A DNA stretch of 64,000 nucleotides from Symsagittifera roscoffensis. Lineage: Eukaryota; Xenacoelomorpha; Acoela; Convolutidae. The notes under the pieces are model-generated. The model had not been told where the DNA came from and did no database searches. It was given only the letters and a program-made list of their open reading frames with translations. Below, one piece after another: positions 19,912 through 33,900 of this stretch. The stretch is from assembly GCF_963678635.1 (NCBI RefSeq), contig NC_087070.1:17705318-17769317 (forward strand). Direction: 5' to 3'. Made by a program: the position numbers and the translations under genes. Positions within the stretch are counted from its first letter, which is position 1. The number at the start of each line of letters is the position of its first letter.

Positions 19912-20321
19912 TGAGTTATAACCGAAGTGTATAACTCATAGAGTAATTTCGGATAGGGTACACCGTCTGCTCGTCACGCTATCTTATTTTCGGCCGGATA
20001 GATTCGTGCAACTTCTTAGTCTAATACCGATCCTAATCTTACTCTTATACTATCTAGTCTCAGGTTGTTTAACTAGTCTCTGCTAGGCTCAATAGATCTA
20101 GGGTATACTGGTTTATTGCGGCTGCTGAAGTACTCGGGAGAGTTCAACTAATTTCTAAGTTAAATTCAAATCTCTCTGGTGCTGAAATTACAAGTAATTT
20201 CAGCACTTACAAATAAGTGGATTGTTAGTCAGATGGATCATGATTGGTTAATATTAAATATTTTACATTGGTAAAATATCTAATTTATCCAATCATAAAA
20301 TGTAGTTTAGATCAGGTTCCA
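19912..20321 (-). repeat. Element 1 5' LTR
   Basis: The partner of the 1422-1831 repeat, 410 bp, at the 5' end of the minus-strand element. Transcription toward Gag should start here. The copy of the minus-strand AATAAA lies at 20112-20117. The right target-site duplication CTAG follows at 20322-20325. Confidence 0.95.
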
Positions 20322-20325
20322 CTAG

Positions 20326-21392
20326 TGCTAATTTTTTGTATTTATTCATAGGGGTGGGGATTCTTTAGTAGATACAATAAGGGGGGAGATGGTTAAGTAG
20401 ATCCTTTTCCATATACTTTCTAATTAATTGTTTGATCATTTCACGTCTTGGGTAACTCTGGGCCCTATAACACAAAGTGGCTTAGTTTTTCTCTGACAAG
20501 AATGAAGTCCTTTTCAGATGAGAAAGGGACATAATCAGAACTCGCAACCCAGTTAGAAGTAGTCCCATGTAATTGACCCAGTCAGTCTATTAGTTTTGTT
20601 TTCGTCAAAAGTTCTACACTTTACGGTTTTCCACTCAGAGTATCCTGATTTTGATCAAAACTGAAAGCTCTAACTGACATATAAGGTGAATTTTACAAAA
20701 CTGCATTGCTTTGTATATGCGGCTGCATTAGCTGAATATTATCATTTAGTTAGGTGTTGCTGTTTTTTAATTGAACATTTGATTTTTGATTACAACTAGA
20801 AGACTCCCGGCGACGAAAATAATAATTTGCTGATTTTTTTGTGCGAATGCATTAGTTCGCTATTACGAAGTCAGGCCCACGCTCGCCTGTTTCACAAAAT
20901 AGATTTCACTCCTTCGAAATCAATTTTTCTATCAATTAGCCGAAGCTGTACGAACTAAACAAATTCAACACTAACGCATCAATTTTGATTACCATTTGAT
21001 TATTATTAAACAAGAAGAAAAATAGTTTCTTTATCAAAAAATTATTTTTTATTATTTTAAATAAGAAGAAATGGCGTTAGAAAAGGATAGTTCAACGGTT
21101 ATTGAGTCAACAACTCTTCCCACCGTATTTTTCAAACATGATTTCGGTCTAGCAATCCTTCTGCCAATTGACACTGAATTCTAGTTTCAATAAGCAGGGG
21201 ATTAATTAGTCTACGCTATCGTCCTCAAAATCAGAGAAAACTTCATCTTTCAAAAACTTACTTCTCTCAATTTCATTTCTGTCATTTCAAGATTCAGTTG
21301 TCTTAAATTCATTTTTTTCCCATAGCAAAAAACTCCACTTTTCACATTTTAAAAAACACAAACTGACCAAAACTAATCATAATCTGAAAAAA
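20326..21392. other. Intergenic DNA right of element 1
   Basis: No gene is supported. AT-rich sequence, with a slightly GC-richer patch around 20860-20960. It could hold the promoter of the small ORF at 21393. Confidence 0.4.
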
Positions 21393-21701
21393 ATGTCGGA
21401 TCTTTTGGTATACTCCGCTCTGATTACATTTGCAGCGATAGTCATAGGCATCATAGTTCTGAAAATCGTTCTGAAACTGCTGAGAAGAGAAAAAGATGTC
21501 GAACTGGAACTTGAGTCTGCAAAAGGCGGGAAAGTGATTAAAGTGTCCAGTCCGGATTCGCATCATGAGATACTGCAACTTCCACTGCGAGAAGACCATA
21601 GTCATGGACAATGCAGCGTGGTTCTGCTGGAATGTGGGTACCTGTCAACTGGAATATGGTATGGCCTTCCGAATGCCACCATGCCATGTGAATTCATCTG
21701 A
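21393..21701 (+). CDS. Possible small single-pass membrane protein
   Basis: A 102-residue ORF starting with ATG at 21393. Residues 4-31 (LLVYSALITFAAIVIGIIVL...) form a membrane segment followed by Lys/Arg, then a polar Glu/Lys/His tail. Codon use is less AT-biased than the surroundings, which favours a real exon. A strong acceptor (TTTTATTTCAG) at about 22085 followed by an open stretch, and AATAAA at about 22390, suggest a possible second exon, but I could not fix a donor. I recognise no family. Confidence 0.35.
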   Translation: MSDLLVYSALITFAAIVIGIIVLKIVLKLLRREKDVELELESAKGGKVIKVSSPDSHHEILQLPLREDHSHGQCSVVLLECGYLSTGIWYGLPNATMPCEFI

Positions 21702-24700
21702 TCAAATTAGGTAACAATTGAACATAAACCAATTTTATTACTAAAACTAATTTAAAGCTTTATCTGCTTTCCTTTTTGTCGCAGTTTTATATGAGACGCG
21801 TAGTTTTTAGTCTTTTGAAATAGGAAAAAACAATAAGTTTAAAGAGCTGGTAGCAATAATTTTTTTTCCGACAGAAGAAGTCTGATTGTGGTTTCTAAAA
21901 CATAATTGGTTCACTCAAAAATAAGATATAAAGTGTCTTTTCTAAGACTGGTATTAATGCTTACATAATCTATAATTTTTGTATATGTGAACGGCGTGCG
22001 TGATGCTCCTTTTAATTCTGCGACCGTTTGTCTTGAGAAACGAAAGATAGCGTAGTTTTTGCAAAAGTTTTATTTTTATTTCAGGTGGTACAACAACTGA
22101 GCCAGCTCATTCGATGGCTACTCTCCACACGCGAAATAGCCCCGTCTCAGTGCTGTAATTTTGCCTTATTCTCAACTAATGTGTTTGACATACTAGATAG
22201 AAATTATTAGGCGACTACTAATTGCAAAGTTTCGATATTTTGCTGTGCACAGACTAATTTTCTAATCATAATAATAATTAATAATTGTGGTTTCTGCGAT
22301 GATAGTAATTATGATTCTTATTTTCTTAGAGAAATTTTAAATAGTGTTTATGTTAGTTTTAGTGGTATTTAGAATGATTATGATTATTCAATAAAGGTTT
22401 TTGAAGTTTTCTTTTGACTGAATTGTAGAAGGATGTATTATGAATTCGAAAAAGCTGAATAAAGTGAGACCCCAAAATGAAATTTGAAAGTGAACACGAC
22501 CAAAAATACTTTCAGAATTAAAAACGCCTTCAGCCCCTATCGATCCAAACGTTACCAATTTGGTAAAATTTGACGAAGTCCGTTTTTGGTCAACTAGTAC
22601 TGACGTTTGTCTACTCGTGCCGCAGGCGCCAAGACACACTGAATTTGAGGAATAAGATTGGTCAAAACCTTCAGAGAAGTGACCAAAAACGCTCTTTCGC
22701 CTGTTTTTTTTCTTCAAAAACACCTGAGGCGCAGTATTTCTTGGTAAAATGTCTTCTTAGAGAGACCACACTTGCAAAAGAATAACAAACAAAAAAACGA
22801 AAAAAAAACTTCAGAATATTTTTGCAGAAAATTTTGTTGATATTTGAAGAGATTTTTTTAGCCAAGAAAGCGCTAAATGAAGCTTCCAAAACTAGTTTTG
22901 AGTAAAACTAAGATTTTCCCTATTTAAATTCTCAATAAATTTTCATTCATAAGATTTACTCGCTTGCACTTAGTCTATAACGTAAAAATTTCAAATCGGT
23001 TTTTCTCCACACCTGGGAAACTTTTTTGAATCATGATTGACAAGACTTGAATAAAATACATGACTCCACTCATTCTGATGGTTATTTGTGGTACCTGATT
23101 TTGTGTGGAAAACGAATAATATTCAAAAAAATTAGAAAAACTTTATTTGCAAAATGTATTTTGGATTTTGAAATATTTTTTGGCCTTAAAAGCGCAAATG
23201 AAGCCTCCAGAACTAGTTTTTCTGGAGTAAAATTAAAATTCTCGCTCCTTAAGTTTTCATTAATTTTTTTTTTCGTAGGACCTGCTCGCTCGCTTTACTC
23301 GCGCGAAATTAACCTAAAATTTAGAATTCTCAAACCGATTTTTCTCAACAGCTGGAAATTTTTTGCTATTTTTTTTTTTGAATTACGACTGAAAAAGCTC
23401 AAATATTATATTTCACTCCTTTCATTTTGATAATTTTTGTGGTAAAAAAATAAAAACAACCATATCAAAATCAAAATTCATCCGAAGAAAAAGTTAGTCC
23501 ACGTTTTCAATGGTCGGAACAATAAAGTCGGAACAATAATGGTCGGAACATCCACTCCTAATCACTTTTCTGGTAAAAATAGTATTGAAAAAACTCGACA
23601 CCATAGATTGCAAACATTTCTAATTAAAAAAAATTTGTTTTTCGATTGGCATTTCTTAATTCATGTTGGTAGAAAAATTCTGTGCAAGACATCAAAATCA
23701 GTAATGAATGTCAAAACTTATTTCAATTTTGTTTCGCAATCCCAATCTAAGCCAATTGGGGTTCAGTATGATACCACAACTTGTCTCCAACAAGTTTTTT
23801 TGAAAGGTAATCAAAACTTTTAAGAAAAAAAAGTCCGTATGCCATAGTTTTTTCCCATTTTTCTAATAACTAGAGGAATGCGGTGAGATAAAATACGCAT
23901 GATATGAGACTTGAAGAGAAAGAAAAACACTTAGCTATATCTTTCATTTTCCGTTTACGTATTTTTCTTCCATTGAAAATTAATGAATGACAAGACTTGG
24001 ATCAAACGAATATCAAACTCGGTTAATCATTGAGCAGTTTTTAAAATGTGGCAAATGTTTCATTGTATAACTAATCACAATTTTGTGAATATGACGCTAA
24101 CGTTCCTTTGCAGTTCGATTAACTTGTCTTGCCTGTTATTGTAATTCTATGTACCCTCCTGTTACCAGCTAGCGATGTTTTCATCTACAGTAGCTAACAA
24201 AACTTTTTTTGCTAGAGTTCGTTGCTTTTTTACTGTTTCATCCCTGTAAAAATATTTACCAAAAATTAACTAATTTTATCATTGCTGGCTGTTTATCTTT
24301 GCGATAAGCAAGGGTATTGCAATGGGGTACTAGACTTTCCTTTAAATAATTTTGTTCACAGGACTCATTCATCTCCTGGGCTTATTCATCATCTGGCCTG
24401 CTCAATTATTTTAAAAATCAAACTAAACTATTGTCATTTAAGTAGATATTAGTTGAAGCCCGTTTCAGATTGTAATTATCTTCCTTAAAAAATTCTGATT
24501 TTTTTTCGGGTTTGTGGTTTTGATCCTATTTTCTGTGTCGGTTCATTTTCCGTTTTTTTAAACGCCAATTTTTTATCCGATAGGATTTTGGTGGTTTACT
24601 TTCTAAAGCATGAGGCGAGTATATACAAACTAGCGTTAATCGGGTAAAATTAGGTTTTTACAATTTAAATTGAGCTATTATAGCTTTTAAGTTTTACAAC

Positions 24701-27700
24701 AAGCTAGTGTAAGCCGGCTCGCTTTATTAGCACGAATTAAGACGAAAAATCAATAATTTCACACCTATTTTCCTCGATAATGCAAAATTTTTTTCCTGTC
24801 GTTCGAATTTAAAATGTTAAGGTTGTAATATAATTTATTAATTAACTCTCTCCAATGAATATTTGCTGTAGCTGGTTTTGCGCGAAAAAGAAAAAAAATG
24901 AAAAAAACTGAACACGCGAATACAAAAAACCTCCTTCGATTTGTAAAAAAAAAAAATCAATTTTTTTGAATATCTTTTTTATTTTCATCATTTTCTCCCA
25001 ATTGATGCTCAGTTTTTCTTTGCCAAAAAAAACGATATTTGCTCCAAATAAGATAGACTTAAGCCCAAATTTAGATTAAGAAACTTGATCAAAAAATGCA
25101 AAATTAAGTAATTAATTTAAATACTTGCTGAGAATAACCTGAAAAAAGGAAATTTTAGACCAAATCCTTTATTTAATGTATACTTTTTGCTATCCGAGGT
25201 ACGCTTGCGAAAAACCCAACTCTATAATTTACTCTCAAACAAAACTAAGCGAATAAGATAAGCCATAGACAGAACACGCCGGTAGCAAAACTTACGTCTC
25301 CACCTCTCCATCTCTAGGCCTACAATGATCCGCGCTCATTGCTTGAAGTTGAGGCAACATTACCCAGCCCAGAAAAAAAAGCATGTTAGTTCTTAACCAG
25401 GAGCCCAACAGCGGTTCGCCGTGATGAGCTGTACAGCTCGTATATTGGTCCTTTCTCTCGTGGATAAAAGTCCTAACTCTTAACAAGTGCTGTCTGTATC
25501 TGATTATAATATTTCTTCAACGTTATTTTTGCATTTCTCAAATATTCAAAACATTAACTAAATGAAACCATTCTCAAAAAGTCTTCAGATACCTTTCAAT
25601 TAATTTTATTAAATCTGCAATGTTTAATTAGTTCACCTAATTGATTGTGGTCCGAACACTTTATGAGTTGCACAGCAGTCGGCAATCTTTGTAGGCTGGC
25701 TATATCCTTGTGAAATTACAGACTAAATAGAAAGACCTATCAAACTTTGTAGTGCTTTGGTATGATTGATGAACCTTTTGGTCATCTGCGACACTTAAAT
25801 TAAATAAATTCCGTCACCATTAAATAACTTCCAATTCAGAACATTTAAAGGATCAAATTTGAGGTTAGTTCCAGCAGAAAAATGGAAGTAACAAACCATC
25901 TACTAAGTTTAAATATCAGCAGAAAAAATGCGCAAAAAAACCATAACAAATAAGACCTAAATGACTGCCCTTCGATAGGTTTAACAAGATTAGCTGATGG
26001 CGTTGTCGAGATCTCGTACTTCTTCATTTTTATGAAAAAAACTTCAGCCGTTAACCGACATTGCCTCTAACCGATATACAATGTTATTCCTAAATATTTA
26101 AACATAACTGAATACTTTTTCAAAAAATGGAAAACTGCATAAAAAACTTAGAAAGATAACGAAAACATAGCCAATTCAGTAAAAAGTTTATTATTTTCAT
26201 TTTATAATTTGGCTATGTTTGATGAATCTTACCTTTAAGGGTGCGGGTAGACTTTCAAGTTATTTTCTAATTAATCTTTTTTTTAAATGAAAGTAATAAA
26301 TTATCTACAAAACTTAAATATCTGTAGAAAAAAATTGAGCAATACTTTCAGGAAAAAAAAACAAATAAAACCTAAATGAGTCTATTTCGATAGGTTTAAT
26401 AAGATAAGCTGGAAAGCGTTCTTTCATTTGAATTAAAAACATTTCAGCCATATTTCAGAAAACTCGATATGACACTGCCTTTAACCGATTGGTATTCTTA
26501 AATAACTAAGCATAACTTTCAAATTTAATTGAGAAAACAATATCACGATGAAACTCATTCATGAATCATTGATTATAGCCAAATTTTTCTTTTGCAAAAA
26601 TTGTGTAGAAAAATCGCAAAAATTGTGTGTAGAAAAATCAAACAACTAAAGAAATATATTTACGCTGCTCAAGTGGGAACGATGAAAGATAAAATATTTT
26701 TGAAACGCTTATTGAAATACAAGAGCAAGTAAGCTGAACAAAGTTGGCACAACATCCATGAGCCTGACAAAAATCAAATTGATTCTGTAAATGTTTTTTT
26801 ATTTCTAGATACAGTACCAAGGCATAAGGAAACAGTTTTAGATGCAAAAAGGCAACAAAGACTAGATTTCAGTAATCCTGCAAACAACGTAATGTAAGGG
26901 GGAAAACAGTCTGGTACTCCGTTTCAATACGCTTGCTTATCGAAAGGGGGATTTAAAAAAGCTTTTTCACAATTTCCAGGAAGCGAGATTTTTAAAACAG
27001 AGCAGATGTTTGACTAGGAGCACCTAGCTAAGCACAGGAGCAAAGCCGCACTTCGCAAAGGTAAAACGGTACAACTCATTGGATGCTATACAATTTCTGA
27101 TCTAAATATTTTTTAAAATTCATAATTTATAATGTACACACGAAAATGATATTTACAAATTCAAATTATTAACAATTTTTGTTTACAAATTCAACTATTT
27201 ACATTTTTTGTTAACAATTTTATTTTACTTGGAAAGCTGAAACAGGTGATTTTACTACCGAAAAAATCGGGCTTGACAAACTACTTGACAGAGATAATTT
27301 GTAAAATACATTCTGGGAAGCTTTTCGTAATAAAATGAAGTATTGCAGGTTCTTTTATTTCTTAAGCGCACTTGTTTCCTCTCTTGGCAATCAATTTTGA
27401 ATCATTATCGAAGAAATAATTATTTTACGAAATAAACAGAAGCTAGTGAAACTAGAAAAGACGCTGAACTAACTAGGTTTCAGATAAAATTAAGTAAAAT
27501 TCCCTTCTGATAGATATGCTTGAAGAGACAAAAGCTAGTATGTAGCAGCCGGGCAAATGCATGATGAAGCTCTACTATGAATTGCAGATAACAGTTCGAA
27601 GGCAAGAAGCACTAAAATATAAATAGAATAAAACAGTTCAACTTGCAAGTTTTTAAATCCAACAGATTAACAGCTGTAATTGTATCACTATCTTGATTCT

Positions 27701-27704
27701 GATT
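21702..27704. other. Intergenic DNA made mostly of old repeats
   Basis: No intact gene is visible. Diverged copies of one repeat with AAAGCGC-AAATGAAGC-TCCA-AACTAGTTTT occur near 22865 and 23190, with another copy at 56320. A SINE-like fragment (AAAGCCGCACTTCGCAAAG) lies at about 27040. The short minus-strand stretch 25267-25330 ends in a perfect GTAAGT donor and could be an isolated exon, but nothing supports it on either side. Confidence 0.4.
25860..26530. repeat. Imperfect tandem duplication, spacing about 414 bp
   Basis: The segment 25860-26110 recurs in diverged form at 26275-26530. Shared landmarks are TTCGATAGGTTTAA (about 25972 and 26386), CCTAAATGA and TAACCGAT. No coding content. 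Confidence 0.5.
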
Positions 27705-27952
27705 CTATTTGGGATCCATGACTTCGTCTCGCACTGAAGCGAAGATATTTTTCCTCACTTGGCTTCTGTCCTCTTTAAGATCCCGACTCCCCTCTCCCTT
27801 CCCACTAACACTTACTCCGTTGACGCCCCCACTTGAACTCTGCTGTTCGCCTTGGGGCGAGGAGTCGGCTTTGTCGGTCCAGTCTGGTGCTGCTGGACGA
27901 TACTTGTTGGGTTTGTATCGACCTGAAGCCGGTCTCACGTTTTCAGGCACAT
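27705..27952 (-). CDS. CFAP36-like terminal exon
   Basis: Acceptor TTGGTTTGTTTAG. 82 codons ending in TAG at 27707-27705, with RPASGRYKPNKYRPAAPDW followed by a Ser/Gly-rich, then charged end. A minus-strand AATAAA lies at about 27355. Confidence 0.62.
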
Positions 27953-30900
27953 CTAAACAAACCAATGAAACTGTTAAAAGATAGACATTCGAGTTTATAT
28001 TTATCGCTGTAGAAACGTACTTTGCACATTAGTTTGATTGAAGGAATTCAGAAACCTGAAGTCCATTTTGAATTTTTGAAATTAGGAGTCATTCACGTTT
28101 TTCGTGATCTTTCCACTTTTACTGTTCGATAATGGAGTTAGCCATCCTTTTAACCAATGAATTGAAGTGAAATTAAAAAGAAATCAAAAGTCTAACAGCA
28201 AAAAAATCATCAAAACCTATATAAGTTGGTACTTTAAGAATGTTTTCAGTGATCAGACCAAAACAACACTAAGCACTCACTGAGCTGTTCTGCCTTTTCG
28301 TCTCTAATTTTGCTCTTCTTGTGGAGAAGTTGTTGTCTGAGGTCTCTGAACCTGTTCGACTTGTCCTCATCTTCGTTTACTGAACTGTACTCTCTAGTAG
28401 CACCGAAGGAATTTGAGTCACTTTCGGGAGAAGGAGGAGGCAGTTTCTCATTATCCCATGAGCATGATTCGGTATTTGGGAATCCAACCTGTCGAAGCAA
28501 CACTACGTTTTTATTATTCTAGGGGCCCAGCTAAAGCTGGAGGTATCCATTGATAATTGCATTTTTGTACCGATGCGGGATGAAATGGCTAATTTCGAAA
28601 AATCAAAAATTGTGCTTCACCCAAAAACATGGTTGCTTCTCTAAAAAAAATAAAAGCTAAATTTTTGAGAATTTGGAATTTCCCCGACATAATACTTTTC
28701 CTATAAATTTTAAGGCCTAGCCACTTATACACGGACGCTTATCACAACATATTGCTTCGATTGAACCCTTGATATCAGATTTGGCCGAGAAGTTTTCGAG
28801 AAAAGTCAAAAAGTTTCAAAAAACGATCATTAAATCGAAAATTCTAACTTTTTCTAAATCCATAAACTTTTCTCTACTGAAGCATGGGAATTTCAGTGAT
28901 GGCCATATTTTTTAAGTAAAAAAGTTGGTCGTGACCGTTTATGCAGGGGAGCTTTTAATTTCATGTCCTCTCGATTGAATTTAAAATCTCAGATTTGAGA
29001 GGGTAGTTTTTCGAGAAAAGTCAAAAAAGTTTTAAAAAAACGGTGAAAAAATCACAAATTGGACTCTTCCGAGGGCCATAACTTTTCGTGTAAGAAACTC
29101 CGGCTAAGCCGCTAACGCATGATAGCTTCCAACAAACCGTTCTCTCTATTGAACCCAAAATCTCAGAATTTAGGAAGGTAGTTTTTGAGAAATAAAAAAA
29201 AACTTTTCAAAAAACGTCGAAAAAACCAAAGTTTTGACTTTTCCGAGTCATAACTTTCCGTCCAAAAAAATTGGACATAGCCCCTTATGCAAGGGAGTTT
29301 CTCACAATCCGTTCTTTCAATTGAAACCAAATTTTTAAAAATTCTGAGGTATTGTAAAAAGAGACTAGACGAATATGCAGGCACACTGGGCAGTGGGCAT
29401 TCTTTGCATTGGTACCCTTTTTTTACACCAGAGGCAAAGCTGCAGCTTCGCGAACACGAGCGGGAAAGCGTCAAAGATTCGGATGTACAAAAGCTTTAAA
29501 AATGCCAAAAACTCAAATTATTACATTTTGTATGTAATAAATTGGAATGTAACAAGACTGCTCGTATCAAGGCAAAGCCCTGAATGTTCCGACTGCCTTT
29601 TAAGGTCTATGGAGCAGTAATAACATAAAAAAATTTTATGTTAAAAATTAATTTAATTTTTTTTTAATTAGGGATTTTTTCTAAAAACATCCCCCCACAC
29701 GCCATATTAAGTAAAAAGTGATAGATTTTGCTCCTATTAACAAATGAATTATGGAATTTAAGCTTCGTTGGACCAATTTGAAACAATTTCTAAGACGGAT
29801 TAAATCTCCGCTTACGCGTTAATAGCGCAAAATATATCGCGCGTTTATTGTACCAAATTGGCTAAAATGGCAATCTTTAAACCCCCATAACTTTTTGAAA
29901 AATGATCACATGTGAAATATCTTTTCAACTTTAAGCTCAGGACAACAATAGCTTTCGAATTATATAAAAACACTCAGACAAAAATGGCTAGTTAAGAAGT
30001 CGAACCCATCCCGAGCACAAATATTCCGTTACTTTCGTTACGAAAGTCGGAACAATAATCTAATGGCCACCACATTAACTTTGCACGTAATAAATGAGAC
30101 TATATTTAACCTAACTGAGTTAACCTATCTTATGCAGTTAAAAAATCTCGCGCGAACTATATCGAGTTGGAATATTTGTGAAATGGAGTATAAGTAAAAT
30201 ACTGTTGTATGAAACAAATACTTTTTTCCGGTTCACTTGATGAATTAAAAAAGCATCATTTGTGTTAAATTATTACTAATGAACCGTCGAACCACATGTT
30301 ATGACACTGCGAAAGTAGTCCTCTGATTTATAAGTTACACCAAAAGTATAAGTTTTACTGCGACTTAGGTTTGAAGCAATAAGTTGCATCGTACTATTGC
30401 ACTGCGCTACGCGCGGTTAAAAACTTGTTTAAATAGTTTTGAGAAAAATTAAATTTTTTAAAAGGTGAAAAAATTTTCCAAAACGTCTCAAAAATAGCAA
30501 AAAATTAAGAAAACCCGATCCCATACATTTTCATAATACCTGTTTTTGTCAAACAGGAATTTATTGTCTAGCAAACACTTCGAAGTGTTTTACCTTCTGA
30601 ATATTGAGTAAAATCTTGCACCTCAGGACAGGATGACTTTGAGAAAAGCATTTATCTTTTTGTTTAATTCTTTACTTACTTGAGCTCCATTCATATCAAC
30701 AATTTCTGACTTTGGCTTCACTGCACGATCGCTTCCAACATGAACAACAGGGGGAAACTTTTGCGCAGAACCGGAACCCTTGACCTCTATAATAGGCGGT
30801 ACTGACTCCTTTATAGGCGGTATTGACTTCTTTATAGGCGGTACTGACTCCTTAATAGGCGGTGCAGAGGATAGGTCTGTGAGGCGCATGCCGGACTGTG

Positions 30901-33900
30901 ACTGAGGTTCTGGATATTGTTTCGGTTGCAACTTGGACTGTGACTGAGGTTCTGGATATTGTTTCGGTTGCAACTCGGACTGTAAGTGAGGTTCTGGATA
31001 TGGTTTCGGTTGCAAATCCGGCTCTTCTGTTTTATATTGCATTTGTGAAGCGGGGGAAAGTTTGACGAAATGACTTTCTGAATGATATAAGTCAGGCATC
31101 ACCACGTCCTTAGCTGATTTTCTAGAAAACAATTTTTTTTGAGCCAGAAGAAACAAATAACCAAATAACAGTAGAAACTTATTATACATATTAATTAATA
31201 ACCTGGCAAAATGCAGCGCCTGAAACTTCATTACCATTTAAGCCAAAATGCCACTACTATGATCGACTACTATTTTGCTCAAAGTTTTACTGAAAACTGT
31301 TTATACCAAAATCATTGCAAAGTTTGAAGCGCCTTGTAACATGTAGTTGACTTACTTGATAATATCGTCTATGATAGCTTCTTCGTCATCAATATAGCTT
31401 GTTTGGTTCTTTTTGGAATTGGGAACTTTGCCTAAAACAATCAGTATATTTTAATCCACTGTGAAACCACGGATCTAAAATACCTAGGAGCTGCTATTCG
31501 AACTAAGCTAAAAAAAAACTCCATGCACGGTTATGACAAAATTTTTCGGAATTTGACAATAAACTAAGTAATATTAATTTTACACAGAGGCTAAGCTGCA
31601 CTTCGCAAAGACGGGCAACAAAGCGCCGAAAAGAAGCTCTAAAAATGTTAAAACGAAATTAAAAGGAAAGGTATAAAATTTTCAAGTTTTGCATTGTGCC
31701 GCAATCGAACAGCGACCAGTAGACTAGGAGTCTCACTAACTCGCATCTGCGCCACGTCATCTTGGAAATATACTAACCCTAGCTACCAATGAAGCAGCTA
31801 AACAAAATTGCCACCAAACAAAACTCGAACTTTTGCTATGGGACGGAATCGAATCCCCGACCTAAAGGTTTCGCGCCTCACGTCCTGGCATCAGCGCCAC
31901 GAGCGCTTGAAAGTGCACTGACACTAGCCAGTGATAAAGCAGCTACAAATGCTATTAAATTGCCGATGTCGTGCATTGAGGAAAAACTGCCACTAAAACA
32001 GCTGTTTAATTTGCGAGTTGGGTATGAAAAAGAACTTGAGACTATGACAGAAGGCTCGCTGGCTCGCATCTATAGACAGATCTATCTGTGATATTCAGCA
32101 GAACTAAATTACCTGTCATAACGCTATAGTTCTCTAAAAAGTAACTGATTAAAGAAATTTGACCACACAGCCAACGTACAGCTGAAAAAGTATCAATAAC
32201 TAACAAAAACCGAACAAAAAACCAAGATTAAGAATGATTTAGTTCTTTCTGATTAATTCTCTACCCTTAACTTCAAATACAAATAAGCTTGAAGCTTTTT
32301 CAATTTCAATATTGACACAATTTTTGAAAAAAGACATAAAACCAAAAAGGCAAAGTTTTCAAAAGCGCGCTGGAATTGGCGGAAAATACGCAGCATAGAT
32401 AGATTAAGCAATGAAATATTTCGGAAATTGTTGCTTCAAAAGCAACTGCGAAGTTCCAAGGTTTTTTGATTTTTATGTCGGATTTCATGAACAAATTAAA
32501 CCATATTTTTACATTTAACGAATTAGTGCTCAATTTAGATGCTCGGAAAAGATGATATTTCGCTCCCTTTGTTTCCGATAGAATGTACGATAGTCAATCA
32601 ACTCGAAGAACTTTTTTCTGAAACAATAAAATTTCTAGAGATGGATTTAATTAAGAACCAACAAAAAACATCAGAACTGAAAATTTAAAAAAAAACAGCC
32701 ATGGTAGTATTGCACCAACTAATTTGGCAACAGAGTTAACATAATCATCTAAATCCTCCCCAAATGCCTAAGTTTGATTTTTATAATCAAAACTTTTCCC
32801 TAATTGAATTAAATTTGAATCAATAGATTCACTGTTTGCTCTTTTGTTGCTAAGAAATCTGTGAAAAAATAAAGCCATTCTTGAATCTAGGAGTCATTCA
32901 CGTTTTTCAAGCCATTTAAACTTTTGTTATCCGAGTGTGTCATTCCTGAAAAAAAAAACACAAACTAAATAAGTGTCTCATTGACACTAGCTCATTGACA
33001 CTCATTAAACTCAAAAATAAGGATAAAGCTGTTCTCCTTGACCTGTAGCTCATTGACACTAGATAAGCTCAAAAATAAGGATACAGCTGTTCTCCTTGAC
33101 ACGTAGCTCATTGACAATAGATAAGCTCAAAAATAAGGATACAGCTGTTCTCCTTGACACGTAGCTCATTGACACTAGATAAGCTCAAAAATAAGGATAC
33201 AGCTGTTCTCCTTGACACGTAGCTCATTGACACTAGATAAGCTCAAAAATAAGGATAAAGCTGTTCTCCTTCACACGTAGCTCATTGACACTAGATAAGC
33301 TCAAAAATAAGGATACAGCTGTTCTCCTTGACACGTAGCTCATTGACACTAGATAAGCTCAAAAATAAGGATAAAGCTGTTCTCCTTCACACGTAGCTCA
33401 TTGACACTAGATAAGCTCAAAAATAAGGATAAAGCTGTTTAGCCAAAGGTAAAAGCTTCGAATAAACTTAAAACAAAGCCCGTTATTTATTTCTTTCCGA
33501 ATTTTGATCCTTCAACAAAATGCTGTTGACTGACATTTTTTATATCGAAACTACAAAATGACGCAACCAGACATAAGCAAACATTGCTGAAAAGATTTCA
33601 GACTAACTTAAAAAAGACAAAAAAACTTGACAGTTTTTAGTAAAGAGACTTGACTACGACCTTCACACGCTTATTAAACTTATTAAATAGTTTCACATTA
33701 AATGGCTGAGGAGGAAGCTTGCTAACGGAAAGGCTGGACCAACGACGCACATCGACCACATTGTGCCCCAGCCTGCAGCTTATCGCGTCTCATTTATTCT
33801 CTATAACACGAATCAAAGGAAAACAAAGAAAAAAAACATTCGCAACGATGACTACGAGGTCTTCCGTATTCAACGAAATACACTGTTCAACCTGCAAGCA

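Larger units (their letters stand above)
1422..20321 (-). mobile_element. Element 1: 18.9 kb Ty3/Gypsy-type LTR retroelement with envelope and accessory ORFs
   Basis: Two 410-bp direct repeats (TG...CA ends) bound an 18,900-bp unit flanked by the 4-bp duplication CTAG at 1418-1421 and 20322-20325. All large ORFs are on the minus strand in the order basic ORF, Gag-protease, RT-RNase H, integrase, small hydrophobic ORFs, Ser/Thr/Pro-rich ORF, envelope, ORF602. Integrase follows RNase H, which is the Ty3/Gypsy and retrovirus order. The length is two to three times that of a usual Gypsy element. The LTR copies differ at three positions, so insertion is fairly recent, yet RT carries an in-frame stop. 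The sense strand is rich in A and C and poor in G. Confidence 0.93.

Noticed and set aside
25267-25486. Possible isolated exon ending in GTAAGT on the minus strand
   Set aside because: Good donor, but no supported acceptor, partner exon or family match.
31789-32091. 100-codon plus-strand frame
   Set aside because: It runs through tRNA-like SINE sequence on the opposite strand.
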